From Misgurnus anguillicaudatus (taxonomy: Eukaryota > Chordata > Actinopteri > Cypriniformes > Cobitidae): a stretch of DNA of 64,000 nucleotides. Below, in pieces: positions 29,442 to 41,500 of this stretch (position 1 is its first letter; each line of letters opens with the position of its first letter). Under the pieces are notes generated by a model. The model was given only the letters and a program-made list of their open reading frames with translations. It made no database searches and was not told where the DNA came from. Both the position numbers and the translations under genes were made by a program. The stretch lies in assembly GCF_027580225.2 (NCBI RefSeq), contig NC_073361.2, forward strand, positions 27,483,001 to 27,547,000. Reading direction: 5' to 3'.

Positions 29442-30233
29442 TTAAATGACAAGTTCGGTATTTTACACTTAAAGCCCTGTTTTCAGATTGTTTATGATGA
29501 AATAGAACGGTTTTGACTGAAATTTCGACATATGCGGCTGCCCCAAGAATTTTCGGGTGTTTGTTTTTCACCACCCACCTCCACAATGGGTCTATAGGTG
29601 CACTGGAACAATCCTTCCTAAAATGCATTCAACTTTCGTTTACAAAGACATGAAACTCACCGAGTGGTCAGGGGTGTTCACTGACATGCCCACACAAAAA
29701 TCGCTGCAAACGACGCCTTCCAACAGGTGTTTTAGCATTCGTTGTAAACTTGTGGACCTTTTTTTAAACGCCTCACACCCGTATATTCTTCCGTTGAGAG
29801 CTTGAATAATAAACACTCCAGCCCAGGTGGTGGCGATAATCCGCCTTTGCCAATTGCAAGAATAGAAACAAAGTTCCCGGCGCGGAGTAATACCGTACCT
29901 CACAGCACATCTAATACAAGTCAATGGAGTTGGCAAAAACTACGATAAAACCTGTTGGAATGCGTATTTTGCAGCGATTTCTGTGTGAGCACACCAGCGA
30001 ACACCCCCGACCACTCGGCGAGCCCCACGTCCCTGAAAACGAAAGTTCAATGCATTCCAGGAAGGATTGTCCCTGTGCACCTAGCCATTATAGAGGTGGA
30101 AGGTGATACAAGAAACACCCGAAAATTCTCGGGCCAGCATCATATGTCAAAATTTCAGTCAAAACCATTCTATTTCATCATAAACAATCTGAAAACAGGG
30201 CTTTAAGTGTAAAATACCAAACTTGTCCTTTAA
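29442..30233. repeat. TTAA-ended foldback element, family E, copy 1
   Basis: 792 bp. Starts ttaaatgacaagttcggtat and ends with the inverse ttggtattttacacttaaag read backwards (acttgtcctttaa). Long arms and a short GC-rich centre (gttcccggcgcggagtaata). It sits in the last codons of the Tc1 transposase, and TTAA lies at both junctions (piggyBac-type target). A second copy is at 61846-62642. Confidence 0.88.
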
Positions 30234-31206
30234 TTCTCCATGGCATTGATTCAACAAGGTGCTGAAAGCATTCTTTAAAAATGTTAGCCCATATTGATAG
30301 GATAGCATCTTGCAGTTGATGAAGATTTGTGGGATGCACATCCAGGGCTCGAAGCTCCCGTTCCACCACATCCCAAAGATGCTCTATTGAGTTGAGATCT
30401 GGTGACTGTGGAGGCCATTTTAGTACAGTGAACTCATTTTCATGTTCAATAAACCAATTTGAAATGATTCAAGCTTTGTGACATGCATTATCCTGCTGGA
30501 AGTAGCCATCAGAGGATGGGTACATGGTGGTCATAAAGGTGTGGACATGGTCAGAAACAATGCTCAGGTAGGCCGTGGCATTTAAACGATGCCCAATTGG
30601 CACTAAGGGGCCTAAAGTGTGCCAAGAAAACATCCCCCACACCATTACACCAACGGCCTGCACAGTGGTAACAAGGCATGATGGATCCATGTTCTTATTC
30701 TGTTTACACCAAATTCTGACTCTACCATCTGAATGTCTCAACAGAAATCGAGACTCATCAGACCAGGCAACATTTTTCCAGTCTTCAACTGTCCAATTTT
30801 GGTGAGCTCGTGCAAATTGTAGCCTCTTTTTCCTATTTGTAGTGGAGATGAGTGGTACCCGGTGGGGTCTTCTGTTGTTGTAGCCCATCCGCCTCAAGGC
30901 TGTGCGTGTTGTGGCTTCACAAATGCTTTGCTGCATACCTCGGTTGTAACGAGTGGTTATTTCAGTCAAAGTTGCTCTTCTATCAGCTTGAATCAGTCGG
31001 CCCATTCTCCTCTGACCTCTAGCATCAACAAGGCGTTTCACCCACAGGACTGCCGCATACGGGATGTTTCTCCCTTTTCACACCATTCTTTGTAAACCCT
31101 AGAAATCCCAGTAACTGAGTAGATTGTGAAATACTCAGACCGGCCAGTCTGGCACCAACAACCATGCCACGCTCAAAATTGCTTAAATCACCTTTCTTTC
31201 CCATTC
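30234..31206 (-). pseudogene. Tc1-like transposase, broken
   Basis: DDE transposase of the Tc1/mariner superfamily (cut-and-paste of the flanking element). The longest open piece is 30469-31041. Recognisable parts: the HTH-like N-terminal region, WSDESRF (first catalytic Asp), GYFQQDNACHKA (second Asp) and, beyond, SPDLNSIEHLWDVV (Glu of the DD34E motif). Three defects are visible: a start near 31204 in a different frame from the main part, so a frameshift lies between; an in-frame TGA straight after QQDNACHKA; and separation of the last about 15 codons (AVLKAKVVKHSIS-like, 29399-29441) by the inserted foldback. Clearly non-functional. Confidence 0.92.
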
Positions 31207-31406
31207 TGACATTCAGTTTGGAGTTCAGGAAATTGTCTTGACCAGGATCACACCCCTAAATGCATTGAAACAACTGTCATGTGATTGGTTGATTAGATAA
31301 TTGCATTAATGAGAAATTGAACAGGTGTTCCTAATAATCCTTTAGGTGAGTGTACATGTTGTGACGAACTTCACCCTCGAAAAAAGAAGTAACCGGCTGC
31401 CACCGG

Positions 31407-31763
31407 TCTATGGTTTGGTTATAGTCCAGAAAGAAGTGTAAAGCGGGTAGAGACTTTTAGACAGTGACACCTAACTATATTAGCTGCTTCAATAAACCCC
31501 ATAATTTTTAAAAGGAAAGCACAAGTGAAATGAAACTCATGTATCTACTGTAAACCCAGATGGTTTTGGTACATATAAATGCAAGCAAAACATTCCCATA
31601 ATAAATAAAAAATGACCCTTGACTTTAATGAGATTGAATTGAGACTTTCTGCTGAGAAAAGACCCTACTATTCTAACTTCTGTATTAGTTTATTTCTTTC
31701 TAATAGTGTTACAAGTTTCTCACATGTGTAGGATGAACCAGACTGAAAGTACACGAAAACATA
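31407..31763. other. Intergenic stretch downstream of CUBN
   Basis: About 360 bp of AT-rich single-copy-looking sequence between the repeat nest and the CUBN poly(A) signal. Nothing recognised. Confidence 0.6.
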
Positions 31764-31769
31764 TTTATT
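31764..31769 (-). promoter_or_regulatory. CUBN polyadenylation signal AATAAA
   Basis: Minus-strand AATAAA 179 bp past the CUBN stop codon, in AT-rich 3' flanking sequence. The first canonical hexamer downstream of the stop, so the likely signal; the cleavage site was not determined. Confidence 0.6.
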
Positions 31770-31947
31770 GTCAAAAAATACCTCAAAGATACATATAGAA
31801 ACTCATTCTTTAAACAATTATCTACAAACAGTAGTTCAAATTACATTATATCTGATTTCCCAGTGAAATCCTCTGAATGAAAATGTTTACATGATTGCTA
31901 TGTGTGTGCATATTTGCATGTGTGTGCATTAATGTTTCAATATCGTC

Positions 31948-32505
31948 TCAGCTGCTCCAGGTGAGTCTGAACCCAGATGGAAGAACAGCAGACTGGGCAG
32001 AAAACTGCACAAACACAACATTTGATGATGCTCTGAACGGTGCAATATTGGTCTCCTGCAGAAAAACAAAAACATTAATATTATACTGTAAGCTAACTGG
32101 TAACATAGCAATGACAATGCAGCTTGATTTTCAAGGCATTGCAAAGCAGTTACTAAAGCGTTTAATGGTTAAGCTCAAGAGATTAGAAAAACCACTAAAC
32201 AACCCTACATATGCGCAACAGCATCATTAATAATAAACAGCATTAAAATGAGTACAAGTTCACACATACCAATCCACAGTAAGGCCCAACGACAGGTGAA
32301 TCAGCATTGGGTCCATTATACAACTTCAGGTAGTTATTCTGACAGTCTCCTGGGTCATCAATGCTGATCTGGTTAAACGTGACTGTCACAACTCTGCCAC
32401 TAGGGGCTCTAATTCCCCATTCACATGATGTGCCATTGGCATAGGTGCCAGGGTAGTTCGGACTGGCGAAAGAGCCGTGGTCTCCGTATAACACACCACC
32501 ACAAC
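31948..32505 (-). CDS. cubn: CUBN CUB27 and C-terminus
   Basis: Exons 32270-32505 and 31948-32055. The domain starts [19 protein letters not shown] and has NGTSCEW with an N-glycosylation sequon. The last exon (36 codons including TGA) supplies the final strands and ends [12 protein letters not shown] directly after the CUB fold, with no tail. It begins in phase 0 behind a tctgcag acceptor. Confidence 0.95.
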
Positions 32506-35500
32506 CTGCACAACAAACACAGCATGGACTCACCGAATGCTTACTTCAGCATAAGATTGACTGCAATATTATAAGAAACAAGCTCTTACCCTGTGGAGAA
32601 GAAGTCCAGGTGACCTCGAAGCCGTTGCGGGACATAGCAAAGTCACTCTTGAAATGCAGAAATAGTTGGTTGGTTCCGGGGAAGACAGGATTGGGCAGCA
32701 TGCTACCACAGTACTTCCCTAACAGAGGAGACGTGGCAGTGCTGCCGTTTCTCACCTACAGTCAGATATAAATAGATATGACATCATTATCTTCACACTG
32801 TAAATAAAAGATTTGTCGGTTCAACTTAAAGTAAGTTACCTGGTTGGTTGCCATACAATTTTTGAGTAACAAAATAACAAAAATTACGACTCTATTCAGC
32901 ATCGTCTTCTCCCTCGCGTCTGCCGTAAAGCGCACACGCGAGACCAAAGTCACGCGACTGCAGTGAAGCGGATGATGTACGACACGGCTGGCGTGTTATC
33001 TGGTGCGCCCCAGCTGTTTTTTTTTTGTTCGCCTGGGCTTCGTTTACAGTCTGAGGGAGACACACGCTGTAAGTTTGAAAAAAAAACTTGTCTAACATGT
33101 CTGAGGATAACACGTCAGCCGGGTCACAGCAGTCACGTGACTTCAGTCCCGCGCATGCGCCTCACAACAGACGCAGAAGAGAACACAATGCCGAACAAAA
33201 TTGTAAATCCTGCCATTTTTGGACCAAAATGTATTTCCGATGCTTCAACACATTCTAACAGACCCACTGGTGTCACATGGACTACTTTGATGATGTTTTT
33301 ATTACCTTTCTGGACATGGACAGTATACCGTACGTAGATTCTCAATGAAGGCTCTCGGACTAAATATAAAACATCTTAAACAGTGTTCAGAAGATGAACG
33401 GAGGTCTTACGAGTTTGGAACGACATGAGGGTGAGTTATTAATGACATTATTTTCATTTTTGGGTGAACTATCCCTTTAATGCTCACCTCCAGATAGTCA
33501 TAGGTACAGGAAGGGTGACTCTCCAGATCGAAACTGGTGAAGAACAGAGAGATGGAGCTGTTCTGAGGCGCCTGCAGTACGATGTTGCATTCAATATTTT
33601 CAGGATATATATCAGGCCAGCCTGGACTCTTCAGGTAGCCATATTCCTGCTCATAAACTCGACTGCAACCTGCAAATACAACACATATACTGGCACTAAA
33701 TGATCACACCACGAAGAAAGAAACTCTTATGATATCTCAGGGAAAAAACGCACCTGCCACCTGATAGGTCAGACTGAATCCATTGCCGGCCATGAAGATA
33801 TCGGATTTAAAAGTGATTTGCATGGTGCGGCCATAACTGTAGAAATCTGGTATGTGCGAGTCTATGCTACAGAACTTATGAGCCTGCCCATAATCCCCCA
33901 ATGGGAGGAATAAAACAAATTTATGCATTTCCAACATTCATACCCAAAAAATTTAAGATGTGTTTTGGCTGACAGGGTCTCACCAATGGGAAGTCTTTAA
34001 ATTCCAGGAAGTTGCTGGTGCAGCTCTGGATGGGCTGGAGCTTAAACTCTTGAACGGTCACCTTTATGGCCTTTTGAGAAGGAGCATCCAGAACCCAGCG
34101 ACACGAGGTGAAGGGTGGGTAAGGATTCGGATAGAGAGGAGATGTGATGGTCTGAGCCGATTCTGTTGCATTGAATGTTCCTCCACAAACTCCTAACCAG
34201 ATGCAAAAGCATAGTTAAGGTGACTGAATCAGATTACTAAATTAATTTCTCAAAACAACTCTCAGTCTAAGGGTCATCTTACTGTCCATTGCCACATAAG
34301 TGGCGTTGAAGCCGCGACGTTGCACGATGCCGTCTGATATAAAGTGAACGGTTAGGAAGTTACTGGTTGAGATGAAAGGAGCAGGAACTACATCACCACA
34401 GTATGTTCCAACCAGTGGATATTGAGCACTGTCACCATCATACATCTTAACATAGTCATATCTGCAGACGGCTCCAATTGGACCTTCAAGCTCAAATGTG
34501 GAGAACGTGAGGTTAATGGATTTATTATCCTCCACAGCAATGGTCCACATACAGTCCATACGTGGCTCATATTGTCCGTTCATGTTTATATCAGGAGAAC
34601 CAAACATTGCAGTGGAGGACGTCAGGTAGCCACCACAGCCCTGCTGAGGACCTAGAGAAGATTATGGATGGGGAAAAAGACAGATGTTGTATTTTGAAAA
34701 TATACGAATTACACAATTCACCTGGAGGTGGCAGTGCAGACCAAAAATCAGCAATATTTTTTGGGTCTTGATGGAATTAAACCAGACTAATATAATGTGT
34801 GACCCTGGACTACAAAACCAGTCTTAATTCACACAGCTATATTTGTAGAAATAGCCAACAATACATTTGGGTCAAAATTAATTTGTATGCCAAATATAAG
34901 TAAGACATTAGGTAAAGATCATGTTCCATGAAGATTTTTGCAAATTTCCTTCCATTAATATAACAAAAATGTATTTTTAATTAATAATAATTGGACAACT
35001 TAAATAATAATTGGATATAAATAATAATTGGACAACTTAAAAAGAATTCAATATTTTGATCATTTTGCAGCTTCAGATTACAGATTTTCAAATCTTGGTC
35101 AAATATTGTCCTATCCACCCTGATCTCACGAGAATTCGTACATATTTTACGAGTTACGGCTTACTCGTGAATTCATACACCCTTAAAAACAACACATTAG
35201 GGTTGATTGTGGGACGACACACTAAATGCGTTGTCCCAGAATTCACCCATCACTGTGTTATTATTGAAACAACATTTTGTGTTACTTTCAACACAACATG
35301 TGTTATATTTTAACAAAAAATCAACACAAAATGACACATAATGTGTTAAAAGCTTAACACACAAAGATGTGTAAAAAATTAACACATCCTTTCTAAGAGA
35401 GTATAAAGTTAATCGTGCAAAAACGTGCAATTCTTATGAGAAAAATAACAACAAATCCAAACCCCGCCCTTACCCCGCACCTAACCCCAACATCACAGGG

Positions 35501-38500
35501 GTCAACTCAGTTTTATTGTGGTAAAAGTGTAGTAACCATGTTTTTTGGTGTATTGATTACTATCGGCAAACCCTTGGCTTTACTACAGTAACCATGGTTT
35601 TCTGGTTTTAACTGTAGTAAAATCATGGTTAATTTTCGTAAGGGAAGGCAAATTGTACAAAAACGTACGAATATGGTTATATGAAATAATACAAATTAGC
35701 CAACTCGTAAAAAATGTATGAATCCTCATAAGATAGCTTTATCCTATCCTAACAAACCATACATCAATGCAAAGCTTATTTATTCATGTTTAAAGACTTA
35801 TGGTCCTGGGTCACATATTGTAACCACCATTGATTGTTAAAATCCCCATGATCCTTTTTGCTGAATGAGAACAAACAATTCCGACATCAATATAGGGGTT
35901 TCAGTGATCAGCTGGTTAGTGCCATAGACATTACCTTAATTTGCAAGACAAATTTCTTCTTTTCTTTGGGGCAGTTTTCCAGACAGGGCTTATCCTAGTC
36001 CCAGACTAATATGCATGTTTGAGCTGCCTTAGTTTAAACACACCTTGTACTAACATATCTTAATATAAATCAATGCAATTGTTTTGTTTTAAGATGCACA
36101 GCAGTATTGTTTTTTGTAAGCCATGTTTGTAAAAACTGCTTAAATGTCCTAATATAACTAAGGCCTAGTCCTGGATTAATCTAAACCCTGTCTGGGAAAC
36201 CGCCCCTTTATTGTTTAACAAAACTGTTGAATGAAGAATGATGCTTTGGCCGTTTCTCAATACCAAGTACGCCAAGTTCGGACTTGCGTCCTTCGTAGTT
36301 CGGACTTTGCAAGTTCAGACTCGGGAGAACGAACTCCCGACAACGGGAGGACCTGGGTCCGGTTATATTGCAAATGGAACAGCAGAGTACTTGAGGTCTT
36401 TATTCAGTCTAACCAATACGTGCAGTCCTGGCTATTCTTATTTTAATGTATTTTTAACGAAATATATCAAATCTAAAAACCCTGTAGGTTTTTATTATGT
36501 GGTTAAAGCAACACGTGAATACGCTGATTAGCTTTAATGTATTTATAATGTATTACAAAATTAAGTATGATGTAAAACACATGAATTTATTTTTTGTATA
36601 CGCCGCTGACCACCTGCTGATTCGCCGGAACTCACATGACCAAAAGGAAATTTTAATATAGGCGCTATTTTTTACTAACTGACCACATATTTGAAATTTA
36701 TTAATCTATATTCTAGAGTAAACAGCTCTTAAAACTACATTTTATGACACAGAAAAAGTATTATTTCGAATATTGTACAACCTTTAAGCGTAATGTCGTT
36801 GACGCGAAATGCATTCTGGGAAACTTGGCTGTCCGCACAAGTCACCTCCTGATGCATCCTCGATAAAATGGGTGGATCAAGAACACATCCAGGGATGTTA
36901 TGTGAACTTGGCTTGATGCGAATTTGGATTTGGAACAGTACTTGGGCAGTGACTGATGACGTTTTACACAAGACCACAATTACAGACAAGAACGCATATT
37001 GAGAAACGGCCTTTGTCTCTTGTCACGATGTGAGAAAAGATTCCCATGTTCTGAACGAGTGCTATTGTTGTGAAGGAATGACAATAGGACATATACAGGC
37101 TACAAAACTGTTAAGTATTCAGTTCTTTAGGGAGCCTGGTCATCTTGAAATCAGCATTTATTAAGAATGCTGTTTATGACCCCCGGACACTTTGTTTAGT
37201 CCTCAAAAAGATCTTTGTCGTTCTTACTGACTGTGCAATCATCCCCACGTTCTTAAGTCTGTTCTAGTGAAGATCAGATTACAATTCAGCACCACAGATT
37301 TGATCTGTGAGTAACCAGTCAGATACTGTCCTTCAAAACCCATATCTGGAATAAGTGAGGTCTGGACAACAGCCTGCGAGCTACCAACCCAAAAAGCATT
37401 GGAGGCATCATATACGTTCTCCAGACATAAATGCTGTTCCAAAACGTAGGCAATCCCAAATGTTGAGTTGTTTCAACCCATAACTGGGCACAGGTTTATT
37501 TATAACCCAACCATTGGTGGAAACAACATGTTTTTTTGTGTATGTTGTCCCTGTGTAGAGTGTTTAAAATTGTAGGTTTCATTTGAAACAGCAACACAGA
37601 TTCGCTAGATTTTGGAACGATGCAAATCAGTGTAAATCTGGTCATTGTTTGTATGTTTTTGGTTTAATGAAAAATGAAGCAACTCTACCTAAAGTTTCAC
37701 TGTAGGTTGCTCTCCAACCCTCTGCCGCAACTGATGCGTCAGTGACAAATACGAGAAACATCTGATTGGACGAGGACCTGAGGTTTGGCGGAAGCTCCTG
37801 TCCGCAGAATTTCCCCATTAGCGGGGCAAGAATGTTTTCTCCGTCGTACACAGCCACATAATCATAGCGACAGGTTGAGGAGGCCTCTAAACTGAAAGAG
37901 TTGAATCTATAGAACATAAAAAACCACAGTTAGTGATCTCAGTTGAAACCTATAGCCATGCAAAACCATCTAATCCTTTAGAAAGCCCCCCACACAGCCT
38001 TAATGGGAGAGTGGGCTTCTTTAAGAAAAGGCCTCTAGGGATGGATGATGGATGAAAGCCTTGCTGCCTGGCCGTGACATTACATCTAAGTGAGGTTAGC
38101 TACACAAAAGGAGAGATAGATGATCAATACTAGCATGCTTTCCTCTTCTCGGCATCTGTCTCCCTTACGGAAATTAACCATGTTTTTTGTGGTAAAAGTG
38201 TAGTTACCATGGTGTATTGATTACTACTATCAGCAAAACCATGATTTCATTTCAGTAACCATGGTGTAACTATGTTTTTTGAAATCCATAGTGGTCAAAA
38301 CCATGGTTATTTTGTGGTAGCTATGGTTTTACTACAGTTACCATGTTTCTTTTTTTTTTTAAAGGGACATTCCACTTTTTTTGAAGATATTTTCCAGCTC
38401 CCCTAGAGTTAAACATTTGATTTTTACCATTTTGGAATCCATTTAGCTGACCCCATGGTCTGCCGGTACCACTTTTAGCATAGCTTAGCATAATCCATTG

Positions 38501-41500
38501 AATCTGATTAGACCATTAGCATCACGCTCAAAAATGACCAAAGAGTTTCGATATTTGTTCCTATTTAAAACTTGACTCTTCTGTAGTTACATCGTGTACT
38601 AAGACCGACAGAAAATTAAAAGTTGCGATTTTCTAGGCAGATATGGCGTAATAATCAAGGACTTTGCTTGGATCAATAATCAAGGACTTTGCCGAAACTA
38701 ATCGCGACACTCGCGTCTCCTGGAAATCCGGTTTATTTCAACCAATCAAAGACTACTTTGACATTCTCACAGGGTTTCCAGAAAAGTGTACGAAAAACAT
38801 CAGACGTTCAGCCAACAGTCTGTGGGCATGACGTCTGAGGCTGAGACTATATACGATGTAACTACATAAGAGTCGAGTTTTAAATAGGAAAAGTATCAAA
38901 ACTCTTTGGTTATTTTTTTAGCTCAATGCTAATGGTCTAATCAGATTCAATGGATTATGCTAAGCTATGCTAAAAGTGGTACCTCCAGACCCGGAGATCA
39001 GATCCCATTAATAAAACTTTAGTTAGTGCCAAAGAGATACATATATTTTTTAACAGAATTCGCTTTTCAAGGACTACAAAGAAAGGCTGGTTTGGACTTC
39101 AGCCCTCTTCTTTCCAGGTAGTACAATATTCTGAATTTTTGACTAACCTCCGCCTACACACTGTAAAATTACTTTTTTACTTAGTACTTTTGTCTTGCTT
39201 TTAGTACAAATATCAAAAAATTATTTTAATTTTTTTTAATTTTGTGATTACCATGGTTTTACTACAGTAACCATGGTTTTTTGGTTTTAACCGTAGTAAA
39301 ACCATGGTTAATGGTTTCCCATGGAATTTGTGCTTAAAACAAGCAAAACAATCCACCATGCCATTTAAGACAAAACAAGACAAAAATACTAAATAAGAAA
39401 GAAATTTTTTGCAGTGCAGAAATACGCCAAAAAAGGGCGTGACCTTACTTTATTTTTTTACACAGGAAACATGAACATATGTTATACTGCGCACCGTAAA
39501 CCCAATCAAAGCTTCAAAAACACAGGAAAAATAGCACCTATAAATAATAAATGTAAATAATTACTGCGGTTTATCAAGTATAACTGAACATTAAAGTGTA
39601 GATCAAGAAGATTTTCAGAGAAAATGCATTAAATCATTATAAAGCAGAGGACACTTACTTGAGGTCAATGACGCGGTTGTTGCTGACGTGTATGTGATAT
39701 GTACAGTTGATATTGTGAAGATAGTTGATGATAGAATGCGCAGGACTGCTAACTGTCCCAGCAGTGCCATTAAATGTACCACCGCATGCTGTTAAAAACA
39801 CATAAACACATAAAAAAAGAAATTTAATCTATTTTTATTAAGCAGAATCATAAAAATCTACTTATGGGAGCTGGAACCTAAATGAAAAACAATGTCTTTA
39901 TTATACATAGTGCTTATCCTAAGACGCGTAAACTTACAACTTCCCTCCTCTTGTGCAAATTATACCCACTCCTGTGAAACTGCTTGTTCGTGTGTTGTAC
40001 TGGAGACCAGTCAGTCTGTAGTAAAACCATGATTACCACAAAATAACCATGGTTTTGTTAATAGTAGCCAATAAACCAAAAAACATGGTTACTACACTTT
40101 TACTACAAGAAAAAACATGGTTAATTTTCGTAAGGGTTTTTTATTTGAGAAATTTTGGCCCGTCTTCACATTTAGCACCAACTCTCAGAAAAGTTTAAAC
40201 AGCCCATGAGTCTGCATTTCTATTGGACAACATGGGAAGTTCACAGTTCCTGTGAATGAGTTTGTGAAGCGACAGAGGAATCTGCAATGGCATTCTCATG
40301 CACGTTTGCATATTCTCTCAAATCCCTTCATATTGTTTGAAAATTGAAATGTGCCATGTCCTCTAATTCCTGACATTCTCCTCGGTGTATCAAAACTGAA
40401 TTACTGCTGTGGTAAACAAGCACACACCCACTTTCAAGCCACACCCACACCAGCATGCTAACATCCAAGCCACACCCACATTTAAAACCACACCAGCACA
40501 CCCCAATATCCAAGCAGCGTCTTAATCGACCAAGGTTGTCTCATTTCAAGAAAAAATTATTAACATTTATTATTCATCAGGTATAATCACTGTATTTACT
40601 TTAAAATTGTATGTTACTCATCTGAAATAAGACAACATTGATGATGTATCCAACCTCTGGAGGATGCAACCTTCGAAATGAGCTATGCTACAAGTATATC
40701 AGCAAAGCAAACCAAACATCCAACCCACACCCATTCATGCCTACACCTACACACATCATATCCACACATACAGCAACACACACTAACATCCAAACAACCC
40801 CAGCACTTTTATACATATAAACCACTTCCATACCACCATACATTTAACTAAAGACCACCTTGACCTCAACACATGCTATGTTCCAAGTCCCCTAGCACCC
40901 CATTCCAGGTCTATTTGTTCCATGGGGACTGTTAGTATAGTCTATATAAGCCTACTAGACAACAGGCATTGTTATGTGGTTGATACTTACGCATGGTTCT
41001 GTATTCAGCCAGGAAGCCATTATCGTTAACTGAGAAATCAGAGTAGAAGTTCAGAAGCATTGGTCCAAAAGTGGAGAAGACGCCTGGGATGGTATTTCCA
41101 CAAAGAGTAGCCATTGGAGAACCATTGATGACTGTACCACTGTAGATCTTTACACCGTCGTAGATACATGTGGAGTGTGCTGGAGAAGATGCAAAGGTTT
41201 GATTAAAAGTTTACAGAATTGCAGTCCCCCCAACCTATTATGATTTTCTTAGGAAGTACATACCCTCCAATTGGAAAGTTTTAAATGTGAGGACAACTAC
41301 GTTCTGGTCTCCTCCATCAATGATGTAATTACAATTGGAATTATCTGGATAGTGGTCTGGGTAGTTTGGAGATACTACCCGTCCAATTGAGCCTGTAAAA
41401 TTTGCTCCACATCCTAAAAACCGAAGTTAAACATATACCTTAGGATGCTTTTAAGAATTTAAAGAGCAGAAGAAAACCAAACAGAAATTCGTGCTACATA

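Larger units (their letters stand above)
29371..31352 (-). mobile_element. Tc1/mariner transposon, interrupted
   Basis: Terminal inverted repeats of about 29 bp: cactcacctaaaggattatt at the left and its inverse ending at 31352, where TA follows as expected of the target site. It contains a decayed transposase and, inside it, a TTAA-ended foldback element (29442-30233). Without that insert it is about 1.19 kb, a little short of a typical Tc1 element. Confidence 0.92.
29007..31406. repeat. Family D element split by a Tc1 insertion
   Basis: The left part (cagtggcggctcgtgac, 29007-29370) and right part (ccctcgaaaaaagaagtaac through caccgg, 31353-31406) are the two ends of an element whose uninterrupted copy is at 50866-51235. 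The gap between them is exactly the Tc1-like transposon. Confidence 0.8.
35515..40136. repeat. Cluster of ACCATGGTTA repeats (four copies)
   Basis: Near 35515-35650, 38175-38350, 39236-39325 and 40018-40136 (last one opposite orientation), a 90-180-bp element rich in accatggtt and actgtagtaaaa, ending ggttaattttcgtaaggg in the full copies. All four lie in two consecutive CUBN introns and the next one, flanking CUB23. The span given covers the cluster, not one element. Confidence 0.65.
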
